In this document: positions 5,337-7,419 of the stretch, in pieces
How the letters are laid out: every line of letters starts with the position of its first letter
How positions within the stretch are numbered: the stretch's first letter is position 1
Origin: Desulfobacterales bacterium
Lineage (GTDB): Bacteria > Desulfobacterota > Desulfobacteria > Desulfobacterales > Desulfosalsimonadaceae
NCBI GenBank assembly: GCA_018334855.1
Contig: JAGXLE010000068.1
Coordinates: forward strand, 1-7,419
DNA length: 7,419 nucleotides
Reading direction: 5' to 3'
Position numbers and translations under genes: made by a program
The notes under the pieces: generated by a model
What the model was told of the DNA's origin: nothing
Database searches by the model: none
What the model saw: only the letters and a program-made list of their open reading frames with translations

Positions 5337-7419
5337 TCATGTCGAAAGCTTCAAAAACCGGGCGTTTATCGCAACAATCACGGTGCTCAAGGACATGAGA
5401 ATGGCACCCACTGCCGGTGAGAGAAGAATGCCCCAGGTATAAAGCACACCGCCTGCCAATGGGATGGCAAAGGCGTTATATCCCGTGGCCCATGCCAGGT
5501 TCTGCAGCATCTTCCGATAAGTCGCCCGGGACAGGTCCAGAATGGCTACCGCATCCATCGGGTTGCTCCGCACCAAGATGATATCGGCCGCCTCCACGGC
5601 CACGTCCGTGCCGGCACCGATTGCGATCCCCACATCCGCCTGGGCCAGGGCCGGCGCGTCATTGACGCCGTCTCCGGTCATGGCCACGATCAAACCGCGG
5701 GACTGGACTTCTTTCACCTTTTTGGCCTTGTCCTCGGGCAGCACCTCGGCGAAATAGTCATCCAGGCCGATTTCTTCTGCCACCCAGGCAGCCACCTGCT
5801 TGTTATCGCCGGTGAGCATCATGCACTGAATGCCCATCTGCTTGAGTTTTGAAATCGCCTGCCTGGATTCCTCCCGGATGATGTCTGCCAGCGCCACGGC
5901 GCCGACAGGCGTCTGGTCAATCACAATAAAGACAACGGTTTTGCCCTGGGCGTTTAACGCGTCAATCCGATTATTATCGACGGATAAATTGTTTTCCTGA
6001 AGATAGCCCGGGCTGACCACCTTCACGTGCTTGCCTTCGACCCGTGCCTGCGCGCCCTTGCCCGTAATCGATTTGAAGTCTTCGGCCTTTTGCGGTTTTT
6101 CCACCGCCTCGGCGATTGCTTGTGCAATGGGGTGTTGGGATTGAGATTCAACGGCTGCGGCATAACCGAGCAAATCCTCTTGGTTGTAATCATCTGAAAA
6201 GCTCAGGGTTTCGGTCACGCCGAAACGGCCTTCGGTCAGGGTTCCGGTTTTGTCAAAAATAATGGCCTGGATGTTTCGCCCCCGCTCAAAAGCGGCCCGG
6301 TTTCGGATCAGCAGGCCGTTTTTGGCCGAAAGCGCCGTGGAGACGGCAACGACAAGAGGAACCGCAAGGCCCAGGGCATGCGGGCAGGTGATCACCATGA
6401 CCGTTACCGTGCGCTCCAGGGAAAAAGCAAAATCTCTGCCCATAAACGCCAGCCAGATCACCAGGGTGATCGCCCCGCAGGTGAGCGCAATGATTGTCAG
6501 CCACAGGGCGGCCCGGTTGGCCAGATCCTGACTTCTGGACTTGCTTTGCTGGGCCTGCTCCACCAGGTCGATCATCTGGGACAGGTATGAATCCTTGCCG
6601 GTTTTCTGCACCGTGACCGTCAAAGATCCTTCGCCGTTGACCGATCCACCGATCACCTGCGTGCCGGCACTTTTGGAAACCGGCCGGGACTCGCCGGTGA
6701 CCATCGACTCGTTGACCGAACTCTGGCCGTCGGCCACCTCGCCGTCCACGGGGACTTTTTCTCCGGGCTTGACCAGCACCCGGTCTCCGGCCTGGATTTC
6801 TTGTATGGAAACATCCTTTGTGCTGCCGTCGTCCATGACCTTATGGGCATCCGAGGGCATGAGTTTTGCCAGTTCCTCAAGCGCCCGGGACGCCCCCATG
6901 ACCGAGCGCATTTCGATCCAGTGGCCAAGCAGCATGATGTCGATCAGGGTGGCCAGCTCCCAGAAAAACACTTTTCCGGCAAGGCCGAAGACCACGACAC
7001 TGCTGTAGATATAAGCCGTTGCAATGGCAACGGCAATCAGGGTCATCATGCCGGGCTGGAATTTTTTCAGCTCGTCAAAAATCCCTTTTAAAAACGGCCA
7101 TCCGCCGTAGAAAAAGATCGCCGTGGACAGGGCAAACAACACGTATTGATCGCCCGCAAACCCAAGTTCCCGCAGCCCCAGAAAAGACTGGATCATGGGT
7201 GAGAGAAACAACACGGGCACTGTGATGGCAAGGGATATCCAGAAGCGCTTTTTGAAATCCGCCACCATGTGCGCGTGATGATCGCCATGGCCGCCATGAT
7301 CCCCTTGCCCGCCATGGCCGGAATGCGCCTTGTGGTGCCCGGAGGAAGCGTGATCGTGTCCGGATTGTCCGCCGCCATGTGACCCGCCTGACTCACGTGA
7401 CGGATCTTCCCGGTTTCCT
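5337..7419 (-). CDS. copB: CopB-type P1B-3 heavy-metal (copper/silver) ATPase, partial N-terminus
   Basis: A membrane P-type ATPase that exports copper or silver ions from the cytoplasm. The frame is open to the right edge, giving 693 visible residues; the start lies outside. The first 50 visible residues are a Gly/His-rich stretch with 12 His, typical of CopB N-terminal metal-binding tails. Counting from the in-frame ATG at 7268, visible landmarks are: membrane helices from about residue 10; actuator motif TGES (191-194); CPH (295-297) in the ion-path helix, the P1B-3 hallmark as opposed to CPC of CopA; phosphorylation site DKTGT with Asp339; HP motif (379-380); TGDN (486-489); GDGVND (532-537); YN (597-598) and MSLST (625-629) in the last two helices. 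All catalytic motifs are intact. No CxxC metal-binding domain is seen. Cu versus Ag preference cannot be read from sequence. A 25-codon membrane peptide gene follows it. Confidence 0.95.
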   Translation of the reverse strand, partial: GNREDPSRESGGSHGGGQSGHDHASSGHHKAHSGHGGQGDHGGHGDHHAHMVADFKKRFWISLAITVPVLFLSPMIQSFLGLRELGFAGDQYVLFALSTAIFFYGGWPFLKGIFDELKKFQPGMMTLIAVAIATAYIYSSVVVFGLAGKVFFWELATLIDIMLLGHWIEMRSVMGASRALEELAKLMPSDAHKVMDDGSTKDVSIQEIQAGDRVLVKPGEKVPVDGEVADGQSSVNESMVTGESRPVSKSAGTQVIGGSVNGEGSLTVTVQKTGKDSYLSQMIDLVEQAQQSKSRSQDLANRAALWLTIIALTCGAITLVIWLAFMGRDFAFSLERTVTVMVITCPHALGLAVPLVVAVSTALSAKNGLLIRNRAAFERGRNIQAIIFDKTGTLTEGRFGVTETLSFSDDYNQEDLLGYAAAVESQSQHPIAQAIAEAVEKPQKAEDFKSITGKGAQARVEGKHVKVVSPGYLQENNLSVDNNRIDALNAQGKTVVFIVIDQTPVGAVALADIIREESRQAISKLKQMGIQCMMLTGDNKQVAAWVAEEIGLDDYFAEVLPEDKAKKVKEVQSRGLIVAMTGDGVNDAPALAQADVGIAIGAGTDVAVEAADIILVRSNPMDAVAILDLSRATYRKMLQNLAWATGYNAFAIPLAGGVLYTWGILLSPAVGAILMSLSTVIVAINARFLKLST
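7269..7397 (-). other. His-rich metal-binding tail of the ATPase
   Basis: This segment, read in the ATPase frame, encodes Gly-Ser-Asp sequence with 12 His, including [19 protein letters not shown] and AHM. Such tails bind copper in the CopB family and are thought to be regulatory. The frame shows no stop up to the window edge, so the ATG at 7268 is internal rather than the start. Confidence 0.8.

Noticed and set aside
7193..7396. Alternative minus-strand frame through the His-rich region
   Set aside because: It arises from the repetitive GGC/CAT/GGG composition. The frame continuous with the ATPase gives the expected His-rich tail.
1..7419. CRISPR arrays, insertion sequences, attachment sites, tRNA or rRNA genes
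   Set aside because: No regularly spaced repeats, terminal inverted repeats with a transposase, cloverleaf or rRNA signature were seen on either strand.

Overview
The window looks like chromosomal DNA from a metabolically versatile Gram-negative bacterium, most likely a Desulfobacterota (deltaproteobacterial, Desulfobacterales-like) species. This is inferred from three things: an acyl-CoA dehydrogenase of the type these organisms carry in many copies; a protein whose ends match the double-zinc-ribbon adenylate cyclase family expanded in that group; and strong AGGAGG-type ribosome binding sites. No rRNA, tRNA, CRISPR array, transposase or phage gene is visible. All recognised genes except one lie on the minus strand.

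Layout from left to right. (1) 1-1136, minus: acyl-CoA dehydrogenase, running off the left edge without its C-terminus. (2) 1137-1716: about 580 bases with no convincing gene, between divergent genes. (3) 1717-2277, plus: a 186-residue protein with two zinc ribbons and a TPR-like tail, which appears to be an in-frame internal-deletion version of the much longer cyclase/ATPase family. (4) 2405-3133, minus: a short QueG-like double [4Fe-4S] protein, convergent with the previous gene; an inverted repeat sits at the junction and contains its stop codon. (5) 3339-3725, minus: a 128-residue AT-rich protein of unknown function. (6) 3800-4984, minus: a complete ADP-ribosylglycohydrolase (DraG/ARH family), 74 bases upstream of the unknown gene and possibly cotranscribed with it. 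(7) 5183-5260, minus: a 25-codon single-membrane-span peptide behind a near-perfect Shine-Dalgarno sequence. (8) 5337-7419, minus: a P1B-3 (CopB-type) heavy-metal ATPase with a CPH motif and a His-rich N-terminal extension, cut by the right edge.

The genes do not form one pathway. Three groupings can be argued: the CopB ATPase with the small membrane peptide just downstream; the ADP-ribosylglycohydrolase with the unknown AT-rich gene; and stand-alone genes for acyl-CoA oxidation, the QueG-like reductase and the zinc-ribbon protein. The most unusual items are the catalytically emptied zinc-ribbon/TPR protein, the 25-residue peptide beside the ATPase, and the orphan gene beside the ADP-ribosylglycohydrolase.
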